Program-made: the position numbers and the translations under genes
The notes under the pieces: generated by a model
Told to the model about the DNA's origin: nothing
Database searches by the model: none
Seen by the model: only the letters and a program-made list of their open reading frames with translations
Shown here: piece by piece, positions 11,550-22,381 of the stretch
Position numbering within the stretch: the stretch's first letter is position 1
Layout of the letters: every line of letters begins with the position of its first letter
NCBI GenBank assembly: GCA_933207985.1
Contig: OW240913.1
Coordinates: forward strand, 267,355,726 to 267,419,725
Source of the DNA: Pelobates cultripes
Taxonomy: Eukaryota; Chordata; Amphibia; Anura; Pelobatidae
Direction of reading: 5' to 3'
DNA: 64,000 bases

Positions 11550-12560
11550 TAACCCCTTAAGGACGGAGCCAAATGTACACGTTGTGAACAAAACAAAATG
11601 TAAACAAAACCTGGCATTTGCGCTACATGTCTGTCCAACCGTAATACACCTCTTTCATAGTAAATGCACCCACCCTTATTATATATCATTTTATTCAGGG
11701 AAACAGGGCTTTCATTTAATATCAAATATTTAGCTATGAAACATAATTTAATATGAAAAAAATGGGAGAAAATACGATTTTATTGGATTTTTTTAGTTCT
11801 ACATGACAATTAATCGGTCAGTGTCATAATACTGTTTGCTTTTACTGCAATAAAATACACATATTTGTATTCAGCAAAGTCTCACGTGTAAAACAGTACC
11901 CCCTATGTACAGGTTTTATGGCGTCTTGGGAAGTTACAGGGTCAAATATAGCACGTTACATTTGAAATTGAAATTCGCCAGATTGGTTACGTTGCCTTTG
12001 AGACTGTATAGTAGCCCGGGAATGAAATTTACACCCATAATGGCATACCATTTGCAATAGTAGACAACCCAAGGTATTGCAAATGGGGTATGTCCAGTCT
12101 TTTTTAGTAACCATTTGGTCACAAACACTGGCCAAAGTTAGCGTTAGTATTTGTTTGTGTGTGAAAATGCAAAAAATGCCAATTTTGGCCAGTGTTTGTG
12201 ACTAAGTGGCTACTAAAAAAGACTGGACATACCCTGTTTGCAATACCTTGGGTTGTCTACTATTGCAAATGGTATGCCATCATAGGGGTAATTTTCATTC
12301 TTGGGCTACCATAGGGTCTCAAAGGCAAATATTTGTGTTTCAAAACAGTAAAAAGTATCATAGCAATAATATTGTCCGTTTAATGCTGTTTGTGCGTGAA
12401 AAATGCAAAAAACGTCACTTTTACTGGCGAAATCATCGTTGTAATACATTTTACTGTTTTGAAACACTAATATTTGTGTTCAGCGAAGTCTCCCGAGTAG
12501 AACAGTACCCCCCATGTACAGGTTTTATGGTGTCTCGGAAAGTTATAGGGTTAAATATAG
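11550..12560. repeat. CCCCTTAAGGAC-type repeat nested in MITE
   Basis: Begins ttaaccccttaaggacgg, the same end as the 80-bp element at 21417-21496. The interior has two related modules: cccctatgtacaggtttta, then a gtctt/gtctc...agttacagggt segment, at about 11900-11945, repeated at about 12509-12555, each preceded by cagcraagtctc. The left end is clear; the right end (about gggttaaatatag) is approximate. No credible gene; the 122-aa frame over it tracks the repeat. Confidence 0.6.
12020..12300. repeat. Long inverted repeat, about 118-bp arms
   Basis: The sequence from about 12020 to 12136 (including tattgcaaatggggtatgtc and cacaaacactggccaaa) recurs in inverted form from about 12181 to 12300 with a spacer of about 45 bp. 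Mismatches are few, so the transcript or single strand would form one long hairpin. Confidence 0.8.
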
Positions 12561-12659
12561 TGCTAGCAAATTAAATTCCCTTTTCTTTCGGCATGGGTTG
12601 TCATGCAGGTCCTGCTAATTGTAATTAATTAAGATACCTAATTATGTAAAAATATTACA

Positions 12660-12785
12660 TAAATATATATGTAGAATCAATATATGTATATATATACGTA
12701 TGTGTATATATATGTATATATCTATATAATTTTTTTAAAATATTTTTATTTATATATAGGTATATATATAGTGATATATGTATGT
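12660..12785. repeat. AT/TA-rich microsatellite
   Basis: Runs of (TA)n and tatatgtatata-like repeats inside the MITE complex. Confidence 0.8.
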
Positions 12786-12808
12786 TTTCCTGGCACTATA
12801 GTGGTCCT

Positions 12809-13120
12809 TTAAAGGACCACTACAGACACCCAGATCACATCAGCTCAATGAAGTTGTCTGGGTGTCACATCCCTCTAGTTTTAACCCTGCAGCTGAAAAC
12901 ATAGCAGTTTCTGAGAAACTGCTATGTTTCACTGAGGGTTAATCCAGCCTCTAGTGGCTGTCTCACTGACAGCAGCTAGAGGAGCACACTGAACGTCCAT
13001 AGGAAAGCATTGTGTAATGCTTTCCTATGAAGCATTTAATAACGTCTTGTGATGCATTATTGAACTGAAGGCTGAGGATCCTCAGCGTAAAGGGAATCCG
13101 GTGCTGGAAGGTAAGTGCTG
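12809..13120. repeat. Left half of a second TTAA MITE
   Basis: Begins ttaaaggaccactacagaca, sharing its TTAA with the end of the preceding MITE. Interior segments (gagaaactgctatgttt, then a ggttaatccagcctctagtg block, gtccataggaaagcattgtg) match the intact copy at 50748-51212, but the right half is missing and sequence runs into the CA-rich satellite. Confidence 0.7.
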
Positions 13121-13139
13121 AGACACGCACACTTTACAG

Positions 13140-13850
13140 GCGCGCCACACACTAGCTAACAGACACGCATTTACTGACAGAGACACAGTCGGCGACGGGC
13201 TTTATACATACACACTCACTTACAAAACATACACTCTCATTTGACAAACACACACTCACTAGCAGACACACACACTAGCACTCACTAACACTCACACTAA
13301 CACTCACTAGCAGACACACACACTAACACTCACTCTAACACTAACACTCACACACACTAACACTCACTCTAACACTCACTAGCAGACACACACACTAGCA
13401 CTCACTAACACTCACACTAACACTCACTAGCAGACACACACACTAACACTCACTCTAACACTCACACACACTAACACTCAATAGCAGAAACACACACTAA
13501 CACTCACACACACTAACACTGACACACACACTAACACTCACACTACGCGCTCACTGGCAGACACACGCACACTAGCACGCACTAGCACTCACTGGCGGAC
13601 ACGCAAGCACGCACTAACCTCACTAGCGGGCGCACACGCACTGGCGCTCGCAGCGGACGCACGCACTGGCGCACGCTTCAACGCTCACTGGCGGACACAC
13701 GCACGCACGCTGCTGCCGCACTTGCGCTCACTCTAACACTCACACACACTAACACTCACTAGACACACACTAACAGACACTCACACACTACTCACACTCA
13801 CACACACTCTAACCCTCACACACACACTAACACTCACTCTCACACTAACA
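13140..13850. repeat. CA-rich satellite (cactcacactaacactcact)
   Basis: About 700 bp of degenerate 8-14-bp units such as acactcac, tagcagacacac and actaacactc, ending in a T/A run at about 13855-13868. A similar array precedes the same GC-rich cassette at 38590-39720. Confidence 0.85.
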
Positions 13851-13984
13851 CTAGTTTTTTTTTTTAATGTAATCCCCCCAGCCTCCTTACCTTTTGGAGT
13901 GCTGGGGGGATTCCCTGGGGTCCAGTGGTGCTGCTGACCCCGGCGGGTGGGTGGCCGGTCGGGAAGGCAGGCGGGCGCGCGACG

Positions 13985-14122
13985 GAGCACTCAGTGCTTC
14001 CTCTTCAGCTCCCTCGCGCGCCGCATAGGGATGCCAGAGGCGGAGCCGGAAGATGACTTCATCTTCCGGCTCCGGTATCAGTGCGGTGCGCGAGGGAGCT
14101 GAAGAGGAAGCACTGAGTGCTC
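13985..14122. repeat. GC-rich cruciform: nested perfect inverted repeats
   Basis: Outer arms 13985-14019 and 14088-14122 are perfect 35-bp inverted repeats (containing cttcagctccctcgcgc). Inside lies a second perfect 15-bp inverted repeat (14042-14056 and 14059-14073, ggagccggaagatga). The open frames over it are GC-rich artefacts. Confidence 0.9.
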
Positions 14123-14337
14123 CCTCGCACGCCCGCCTGCCTGCCCGACCGGCCACCCGGTGACAGCAGGGCCAGCCTCAGGGGGCCCTGGGGTGGTCGG
14201 CTCCTGGGCCCCCCAGGGGAAGAGGCTGGCCCTGTGGCTACATACCGGGTCGCAGGGGCGGCCGGGCCCCCTGGTGGGCCGGGCCCGGTCGCAGCCGCGA
14301 CCCCTGCGACCCTGGTATGTAAGCCACTGAATACAGA

Positions 14338-16347
14338 TCCAGGGACAGACTTGTAACCGATCGCTTTAATATGGGGTCAGGGAGATATTTTTTACTTTGA
14401 TATTTTACCCATTGTATGTCCAAGTTTTTTCGCCTTCCTCTGGATCACTAATTCACTAAATATTGAATTGTAGCAAATTTATCTGACCAGTTTATTCACT
14501 AAACACCAAATTTTCTCCACGTGTTTTTGTATTTTTGTAACTCTTAAAATAATATATATATAAAAGCTTGGTACAAATGTACCAAGACAAACACATGTAC
14601 CAAGACAAACACTCTTAATAAAATTACTTTTTAATTATGTAGGTTACAAAAATACAAAGATAAACACAATAAAATTTAAACACCATAAAAAGGGGAAATA
14701 ATATTTAATTGATGAATTGCCATATATAACTGACACTAAATATATATTATCCTCATGCTTCTGTAAATATGCAGCCACAAATATAGTGCCATGTCCCAAT
14801 CGTAGGGAAAAAGCATATTATAATTTCTAATAATAATAATAAGTCCATTCTGACTACATCTCATCACATTTTAAACCACAGTTTTGCACTACATATTTTT
14901 TTATGATCAAACATGGCAGCATTTACTCATGAGTTAGCTCCTCCCCTCACAGCAGAAAGGACAGGAAGTAGAACTCTGAAATTAGTATCAATAGATTGAT
15001 CCTCTCCCCAACAGTCAGTCTCACAGGAGTTTGCTTAAGCAGGCCTAGATTTTTCTTCTATGCTTACCAGGCCAGTATTTTTGTGTCCATCCCAGGGTTC
15101 AGCTTCTAAGCCATGGGTCGTCAACCTGGTCCCTACCACCCACTAGTGGGCGTTTCAGGATTCCAGGTGGGCGGTAGGGATTTCCTCATTTTGAGAGATT
15201 GGACGGACGGGTCCAAGCCAGCGGTACCCCTGCGACCGGGTACCGCCACCACCATTTGCGGCCCGGCCCGCACGGCAAACTTTTGGGGCACTGGCTAGTT
15301 TGGCTCTCTGTGCCTGAGAGACAAAGAGACTAGGTCCCTTTTCCCATGCCTGGGCTCCCAGGTACAGAGGATCCTAGGATGGAAACCCCTGTGTGTTTGT
15401 GTGGAAGAGCCCTTGCAAGGGGTTATGCATAAAATACAGTGGGTTGCATAATAAAATTGTGTTGTACTCCCAGAGCTGGGGGAATGGGTGTTCTTATGCT
15501 TTAAGTGGTTCCAGAGTGGCTGAGGGAAGGAATTAGTGGAGGTAACCAGTCGGGTTATCCGGGGTCCGGTACAAATATATAATAGGTGTGTGTGCACTTA
15601 ATATGAAAGAGGTAATTATGGCTGAACAGAAATATAGCACACATTCTAGGTATTGTTTTGATCAGAACTTAAAATTGCCTTTGTCCTGAAAGGGTTAACC
15701 TGCCCAAAAGATGACAGTCTCTGGAATGGAGTTATCTTTACCTAGAATGTTTATTCCACCTAAAACCATTAGTTAATATACTTTTATTGAACGCTATGTG
15801 CATCTCACCTTTATTGTGTGCATTTATAGTTTTTATCAAGTGTTAATGGGGAAGGAATCCTCAAATAGTTCCTGTTTGCTTCACATAATGTAAACTATAT
15901 CTCTTTTTTTTGGAAACTGCATTGTGATAAAATAAAGATTATTAAAACAAGTATATACTTATTGAAACAAAAAAAAAAAAAAATTGCTGCATGGTTTGGC
16001 AATATATTTGGCCTGAGACCTACTTCATCATGTGATCCCTGAGGAAACTAATATGAAGGCCTTGATTATGATGCTTCACAAGAAAGCTCACAGAGTTTTC
16101 ATACCGCATAAGAGAAGGAGCCTAGACCAGGCTGCACTTCAAGAAACACACCAGCAAACTGTTATTTTCGGCCCAGAGCGGTGGACCTTCTTACCTGCTT
16201 AGCCTGACACCTGACGTGTGGCCGAAGTTGCAGATCACTTGGTCTATATGCTACTAGAGGCAATGGCCATCCTCACTGAGGCTGCATCTCATACTGATTG
16301 AGCCTTGTCTGGCAGAGATTTGGCCCTCAGGTTTATGGATATAGATG
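14338..16347. other. Old repeats and spacer
   Basis: No gene. Within it: the ttcactaaac dispersed repeat (14440-14520); a possible hAT-type end near 15115 (gggtcgtcaacctggtccct); an AATAAAA-containing region near 15445; and an A15 run at 15969-15983 just after aataaag (15930), probably the 3' end of a plus-strand retroposon. At 16215-16290 a short stretch reads AEVADHLVYMLLEAMAILTE then stops; I do not recognise it. Confidence 0.4.
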
Positions 16348-17596
16348 TAGTGGCGGAACTAATAAAGAGAAGGCTCTGGTGCAAGGAATTTTTAGGGTCC
16401 CCCTGAAGCACAAGGATGGCCAAAGGGTAGATCCTCAACTGTCGAACAACTACCACAATGCGTTGCCAGATGAAGATTTACTATTTGCCCATCCTTGCAG
16501 GGCTGAATTTGTGAGCAGTTTCTGTATTTTTCAATGTATTCATGCTTTTGTATGGAGTAGGTATGTGTGAATGTAGATGTGTATTATTGAAGTGTTGGTG
16601 TTTGCACTTTGTGGTTTTATGCAGTTTTGGCATTTGAATGCAGGGGATGTATTCATAATTTTATTGGTGTTTTTGCGGTATAGGATTATATAGTGCAATA
16701 CAGTACTATAATAATATATAATAAATGGTTGAAGTAAAATGGTATTAATGGTATAAACCACTCAGGATGCAGGTCAATATAAGGTCAAATAAATTATACG
16801 ACAGACAAATGCACGCTTAAAGGCTCTAACTGGATTTTTATTAGTGGTACCATCCCCACTATAATTGATTAGTAAATGTTAGTAGAAATCCCGGATTAAA
16901 ATCCAGAAATCCCAAATGGATAGTTTGAAAGAATAAACAAAAATACAAAACATACAAAAACTATATATATAGAACAGTACAATTAAATCAAACCAAATAT
17001 AGTGTTATGGGTGACACACTCTCATTATTTTGAATCAACTTAGTTTAATGTTCCGGTTAATGTTGCTAGTGGTAGCCCCTCCACAAAGTATACAGAAACT
17101 GTCATTGTGGGTAGCTGGGCAGATGATGGGGTGAAATATCTCCTTACCAAATACACTGATCAGCTGCAACATTGAAACTACTGACAAGTGAAGTGAATAA
17201 CATTGATTTTATTATTTCATTGGCACATGTCAATGGGTGGGATACATTAAGCAGCAAGTGAACAGTCAGCTCTAAAATTTCATGTGTTGGAAGCAGGAAA
17301 AAATGGCAAGTGAAAAGATCAGAGAGCCTTTGACAAAGACTAAATAACCATGGCCAAACTGGGTCAGAACATCTCCAAAAGAGCAAGTCTTCCCTACTCC
17401 CACTCTCCCTCCTGTGCGGGCTCTGTCCTTATAGCTGGGAGGAAGTGATTGGCTCTCACATCCTCCCAGTTGTCCGATATTAAAGGGGCTGCAGCGCTGA
17501 CCAGGCCCCTGTTCCAATATCCACCAGGTGGCCCTATGTGCCTGTGCCACCCAATGGGCCTCCTAAAGTGTGCAGGCCCTGGTAGTTCCATCACTG
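16348..17596. mobile_element. Possible hAT-like element pair of ends
   Basis: tagtggcggaactaataaag at 16348 and, inverted at 17596, cagtgatggaactaccaggg resemble each other as terminal repeats. The 8-bp flanks (tatagatg, tgtaactc) do not match, so the two ends may belong to different copies. The interior includes a Tc1 fragment (17154-17390). Confidence 0.3.
17154..17390 (+). pseudogene. Tc1-like element, left end fragment
   Basis: Begins after a TA with cactgatcagctgcaacatt and runs through ggtgggatacattaagcagc, agcaggaaaaaatgg and the start of a Tc1-type transposase frame, degenerate. The sequence stops at about 17390 in the region encoding the N-terminal helix-turn-helix. The matching right part of the same family is at 22382-23139. 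Confidence 0.7.
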
Positions 17597-17814
17597 TGTA
17601 ACTCAAATTGCTGAAAAACGTAATACTGACTGTGATGGTAGTCATCATAAGTGGGAGCAGAAGGACACGTTGCAGAGGTTCCTGAATTGTTCTTATGTTC
17701 TAGTCCCTCTGTGCCCATTATAGGTGCAGGGTCTGAATAAGATAATTGGTTGTGGTTAAATGTTTTGTGTGCTCTCCTGTCCTGCTTATGCTTGCTACAA
17801 ACAAGGTGGAAATG

Positions 17815-18000
17815 TTTTCTTTAATTTTTTAATTTTAATTATATTTTTTATTTTATTTTTATCTTTATTTTACTTTTCATTTCATTTAGTTTTATTTGTT
17901 TACTTCATTTGTTTATTTATATACTTTTATTGTTATATATTTTCTATTATTATTATTTATTATTTTTTATATTTTCCCATTTATTTTATTTGTTTATATG
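17815..18000. repeat. T-rich (TTTAT)n low-complexity tract
   Basis: Almost pure T/A with ttta, tttat and tatta units. The hydrophobic Phe/Ile-rich open frames over it (from 17760, 17896 and 17909) are composition artefacts. Confidence 0.8.
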
Positions 18001-18219
18001 TATTCCAGGATCATTCCCTTTAAAATTTATGCATTCATTTTTTATATATTCACGCTTTGGCACTATGGGATATGTTCCATTGATATTCTAACATACATGG
18101 CTTTAGATACCATGCTAGATTATGGTATGTTCTGTATTATTATATATATTCTTGCATTTTCATTTTATATTATTATATTTTCCTCCTCTATGTTCTCCCC
18201 TATATTATGGACTGATTTC

Positions 18220-18720
18220 CGTCGAGGTTGCGCACTGTCCGGTGGAACGCATGTGCGTACCAGCCGCTAAGAAATGACGGATGCAGAGGGAGTTCCTTTC
18301 TTCCGAATCGGTGGAACGCATATGCGTTCCACGGAACGCTCGGCAGAAGTCCTTATACGGACTCGGAATTCATCTTACTTGGAACAGGTGACGCCAAGCA
18401 TGCAGATTGGTTGATGAGAAGCCAAACCCGGCGAGAGGGACATATTAAAGAAGACTTAACCTAAGAGACTATTAGCATTTGTTATTTATTTGATTGTAAT
18501 ACTGTTTTTTATTGAATTTTTCCTGATGAAGTCTAATTCTCAGACGAAACGCGTAGAGCTGGTTTTATTGCTGCCTGTCATCCCTGTATTTGAAGTTTCC
18601 ATTTGTCATCTTGGAAAGAGCGACTAATATTTGATGGGCATTTTTATCCTTCACTTCTTGTAAGTGTTTCCAATAAATTGTGCTTTTTTAATATCCTACA
18701 ATTCTATGCTATGTTCAGTT
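18220..18720 (+). mobile_element. Penelope-type terminal remnant
   Basis: A noncoding block with the palindrome tggaacgcatatgcgttcca (18310-18329) followed by a hammerhead-like core (18520-18560) and caataaattgtgctttttta near 18670. The arrangement resembles the pLTR of Penelope-like elements, which carry hammerhead motifs. No RT or GIY-YIG frame is attached, so the assignment is inference. Confidence 0.45.
18520..18560 (+). ncRNA. Hammerhead ribozyme-like motif
   Basis: CTGATGA (18523-18529), a 4-bp stem II (gtct/agac), GAAA (18546-18549), then the palindrome acgcgt as a minimal stem III and A at the cleavage position. Stem I is weak (about 2 bp visible). The short palindromic stem III is the form reported for Penelope-associated hammerheads that act as dimers. 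Confidence 0.55.
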
Positions 18721-19399
18721 TTTCTTTTACATGTACACTTGAGGAATCAGGAATTCCTTCACAAGATTTTTGACAAGATTTAAAGAAACCTTGATGGGCT
18801 TGAATTTCTCCGTCACTTTGTGAGTGCAATATTTTAGTAGGGACCCATCTACTTAACAGTGTTTCCCTATGATTGTCTCTTTCTTTCTGTTTTTATCTAG
18901 GTGTATCTTATATTTTGTATGCATTTTGTGAGGCTTTGAGGAATCCTTTGTTACAGCCTAGATTATTAAGGGAAGTAATTCAACCTTATTTTTATTATCT
19001 ATTGCTGCACTTGGGTGGTCTATTGAGATACGTGGATATGACTGTGGAGCCTGTACAGTGTTGGTAGCAACAGCTATATGCACTACCTGAATAGAAGTCT
19101 TGCTAATTTGCATCTTCAGGACTATTTGCATATTGCAGTCTACAGACAGGAGATATATTTTGTGTTAATTATTGTTTTCCTTACCCCTTTATACATATGT
19201 TATGGTGTTATTGTGTGTTCCTGTGTGTTTTCCCATATGATTTGATTATTTGTATTTTTATTAAATTGTCACCGTAAATTAAATTTCAAGTGCATATGGG
19301 CTAGTCCTGATTTAAAATAATGCTGTGTATGTTAGTTCCTTTTGGAACTGTGTGTCCTGTGTGGATTTTTAGGTATCCCAGTAACAGCGTCTTTGGACC
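18721..19399. other. Spacer, nothing recognised
   Basis: AT-rich sequence before the hAT-like element at 19400. No coding signature. Confidence 0.35.
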
Positions 19400-19864
19400 C
19401 AGGGCCGGATTAACATAGGGGCTGATGGAGCTGCAGCTCCAGGCCCAGGCCCATGGAATAGGCCCATTGATATATAAAAAAAAAAAAAAAAGAATTTTAT
19501 TTTATTTTTTTACATTTTTTTTCACACACTACTCTTAGGGATCCCACCTGGCTTTTATTTTATTGGCACAGGCAGTATTTGAGGCTGCCTGGCTGGTGCC
19601 AATATTACAGTGATACTGGCAATACAAATGCTGGTATTTTTCTCAGTATGAACAAGAGATTACTATGCAATACCAGCACTGGCCAGTAGGGGTCGCTGTA
19701 TGTGGAGACATTCAGGGATAGGACGTTCCAGCATATCCCTCCCTGCCTATCTATACTCACTGATCTGCAGGGGTGAAGCTACAGAGAGTCCAGACAGCAA
19801 CTACCACCCTGCAGAGACAGCCTACAGCTCAGGGAAGTAAGGGATGGGGGAAAGGCTGCAAGGA

Positions 19865-20570
19865 GACATACACTGAGACACTAAGGGACACTGGGAGACA
19901 TTATGACACAGACACATGGGGACACAGTGTTCCCATGTCTCCCAGTGTCCCCATGTCTCCCAGCCAGTGTCCCTGGTGTCTCAGTGCCCCCTAGTCTCCC
20001 AGTGCCCCCAGTCTGCCAGTGTCTCACTGTCCCCATGTCTCCTAATGCCTCCATGTCTCCCAGTGCCTCAAGTGTCTCAATGTCCCCATGTCTCCAAGCT
20101 AGTGTCTCTAGTGTCTGTGGCCCTGGTGTCTCCTTGTCCCCATGTCTCCCAGTGCCCCCATGTCTCAATGTCCCCATGTCCCCCAGCCAGTGTCTCTAGT
20201 GTCTGTGTCCCTGGTGTCTGTGTCCCCATGTCTTCAAGTGTCCCCTATTTTCACAGTGTCCCCATGCGTCCCAGCCAGAGTCCCCTAGTCTCCCAGTGTC
20301 ACTGGTGTCTTCGTGTCCCTAGGTCTCCCCGTGTCCCCAGGTCTTCCCGTCTTCCTAGTGACATGGGGATCCTGGGATACATGGAGACACAAGGAGACAT
20401 GGGGCATTGAGACACTGTGATACATAGGATCACTGGGAGACCTGGGGACATGGCACTAGGGGACACTGGGAGACATGGAGCACTGAGACACTGATACATA
20501 GGAACACTGAGACCTGGAGTAATCGACACATGGGGGCACTGGGAGACATGGGGCCACTGGGAGGAATCCA
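19865..20570. repeat. Inverted minisatellite inside hAT element
   Basis: Same gagacat/ggggacact units as 10095-10490. Plus-sense units occupy the two flanks (19870-19925 and 20360-20570) and complementary units (cccagtgtccccatgtctcc) the middle, so the array forms a large imperfect palindrome. Six overlapping frames here are artefacts. Confidence 0.8.
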
Positions 20571-20820
20571 TCTATACAGCAGAATCAAACTAAGTAGTTT
20601 TTTGGTGATTTTACAGCATTTTCTCTTATGTCACTCCTTGTGATTTACATCATGTGATGTCACCCATACATATTTAATTATGCAAATTAGCAAGGCCGGT
20701 ATGTTTTTCCAAGAAAGGTGGCAACCCTAACTACTTTTCACATACTCTTACTTAAGTATGGAAACTTAAGAGGGATGTATGGAAACAAAACTTGTGTGGA
20801 CTGGCTGACAATGAATATAG

Positions 20821-21420
20821 TTAAAGGGACACTAGAGTCACCAGAACAACTACAGCTTATTGAATTAGTTCTGGTGAGTAGAATCATTACCGTCAGGCTT
20901 TTTGCTGTAAACACTGTCTTTTCAGAGAAAATGCAGTCTTTACATTACAGCCTAGTGATAACTTCACTGGCCACTCCTTAGATGGCTGTTAGAGATCCTT
21001 CCTGGGTCATGGCTGCCTAAAATGCATCCAAACATTCAGTGTCTCCTCCCTCTGCATGCAGACACTGAACTTTCCTCATAGAGATTCATTGATTCAATTC
21101 ATCTCTATGAGGAGATGCTGATTGGCCAGGGCTGTGTTTGAATCATGCTGGCTCTGCCCCTGATCTGCCTCTTTGTCAGTCTCAGCCAATCCTATGGGGA
21201 AGCACTGTGATTGGATTAGGCCACCACTTCTAATGATGTCAGCAGACTGCTTGTTTTTCTGAGTCTAACAGCATGCAGAGTTACAGCTTCAGGCTTGAAT
21301 ACAGTAAGATTTTGCTATATTTATGGAGGCATGAGGGGCCCAGGGGGGCTAGATGGTGGTGTTAACACTAAAGGGTCATGAATTCATGTTTGTGTTCCTG
21401 ACCCTATAGTGATCCTTTAA
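20821..21420. repeat. Complete TTAA MITE, 600 bp
   Basis: Starts TTAAAGGGACACTAGAGTCA, ends ctatagtgatcctttaa, TTAA at both edges. The interior includes a 21-bp-scale internal palindrome (atagagattcattgat/atcaatgaatctctat-like around 21075-21115). No coding capacity beyond chance frames. Confidence 0.8.
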
Positions 21421-21496
21421 CCCCTTAAGGACACATGACATGTGTGACATGTCATGATTCCCTTTTATTGCAAAAGTTTGATCCTTAAGGGGTTAA
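21417..21496. repeat. 80-bp mini-element with CCCCTTAAGGA ends
   Basis: ttaaccccttaaggac at the left and the inverted tccttaaggggttaa at the right, TTAA at both edges, the left one shared with the end of the preceding MITE. It is the shortest complete member of the family nested at 11550-12560. Confidence 0.75.
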
Positions 21497-22381
21497 GGTA
21501 ATGCTGACTTTGGTCTCTCTAACACTGTGGCATATTCCCTTTCTTCTACACTCACTACATACAGCTTTTCTCTGTCCCAGACTATATACCAGGAGCTTCT
21601 GCCTGCTAGTAAGAAGGTAAGGAGACAAGTGGACTAGCGAGTGCTAGGGGACAGTCCTTAGAAAGCGTTGAGCGAGCGCATCATTAGATGCATTTATGAC
21701 AAGCTCAGGGTGCTGTCTGCATAGTATGCCCTTAGTTTGCCAGCTGCATGATTGGCAGGCAGTCTGACATGCATTCATGCCAGGCTGGCCTTCTAATTCT
21801 TTGGGCAGACATATCCTCTTTTTGGGCATGTTCGCCCCTTTTGGCAGGTTACGTGATTTGTGTCAGTGGCACACCCTTTTACCTTCCTGCTTGACTGGAC
21901 ACTGCTGTTAGGGGTTATGGATTTACTTGAAAGATGAAAACATAAATTAGAGAGAGATTAGCCTAGGGTATGTGTTTTCTTATAGCTGCTGTTTTCTTTC
22001 TCTCCAGCACCATCTCCATCAGATACATGATGCTTGGGAGTGTTTTAGTGTTTTTGGTCGATATGATTCTGTAATTAGGCCCGTCATGATTGTCAGCACC
22101 AGGCCCACTGGGCTCTTAATCTGGCCCTGTTCGGACCTGTTGGCTTGCCGCACGATCAAAGAGAGCTAGGCCTGAGAGCCGAAAGTGCAGAGGTGCATAA
22201 CTGCCTGAAGGAAAGCTGCAGTGGAATAGGCATAGTGGATGATACCTGCCTGGAAGGAAAGAGCTCCAGAGAGACCTCAGTTAAACTTTGGCAATTTGGG
22301 CTGAAACGTTCCAGGGTCCCGTCAAGCGGCTAGGAAGCAGACTGGGCAGAGGTACTCGGTCAGAGTACAGGAGCTCTGTCA

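Larger units (their letters stand above)
11513..12812. repeat. TTAA-type MITE carrying a nested element
   Basis: Left end ttaaaggaccactctaggca, right end tggcactatagtggtccttt plus aa: the same terminal repeats as the intact 465-bp copy at 50748-51212. The central kilobase is a different repeat (11550-12560) inserted within it. TTAA at both outer edges. Confidence 0.75.
11317..14329. mobile_element. hAT-like nonautonomous element, 3.0 kb, with 8-bp TSD
   Basis: Left terminus cagtggcgtacacagg, right terminus (inverted) cagtggcttacatacc. The 8-bp flank aatacaga is present exactly at 11309-11316 and 14330-14337, the TSD length of hAT transposons. No transposase remains. The interior holds a nested MITE complex (11513-about 13120), a CA-rich satellite (13140-13850) and a GC-rich cruciform (13860-14150). 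Near both ends sits a related GC-rich module (ctgcgacccctgcgatcgcg at 11459; cgcgacccctgcgaccctgg at 14296). Confidence 0.85.
19400..22129. mobile_element. hAT-like nonautonomous element, 2.7 kb
   Basis: Left end cagggccggattaacatagg, right end (inverted) cagggccagattaagagccc. The 8-bp flanks are tttggacc (19392-19399) and ttcggacc (22130-22137), one mismatch, the hAT TSD length. The interior carries an inverted minisatellite (19865-20570), an intact TTAA MITE (20821-21420) and an 80-bp mini-element (21417-21496). No transposase. Other copies of the family: 10090-10817 and 37294-37971. Confidence 0.85.

Noticed and set aside
11117..11560. 131-codon and overlapping frames near 11.3 kb
   Set aside because: They cross the hAT terminus and a GC-rich repeat, with no family resemblance.
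16348..17596. A complete hAT element
   Set aside because: The ends look alike, but the 8-bp flanks do not match; kept only as a low-confidence feature.
17760..18270. Hydrophobic Phe/Ile/Tyr-rich frames resembling membrane proteins
   Set aside because: Caused by the TTTAT-rich tract; no start context or conserved motif.
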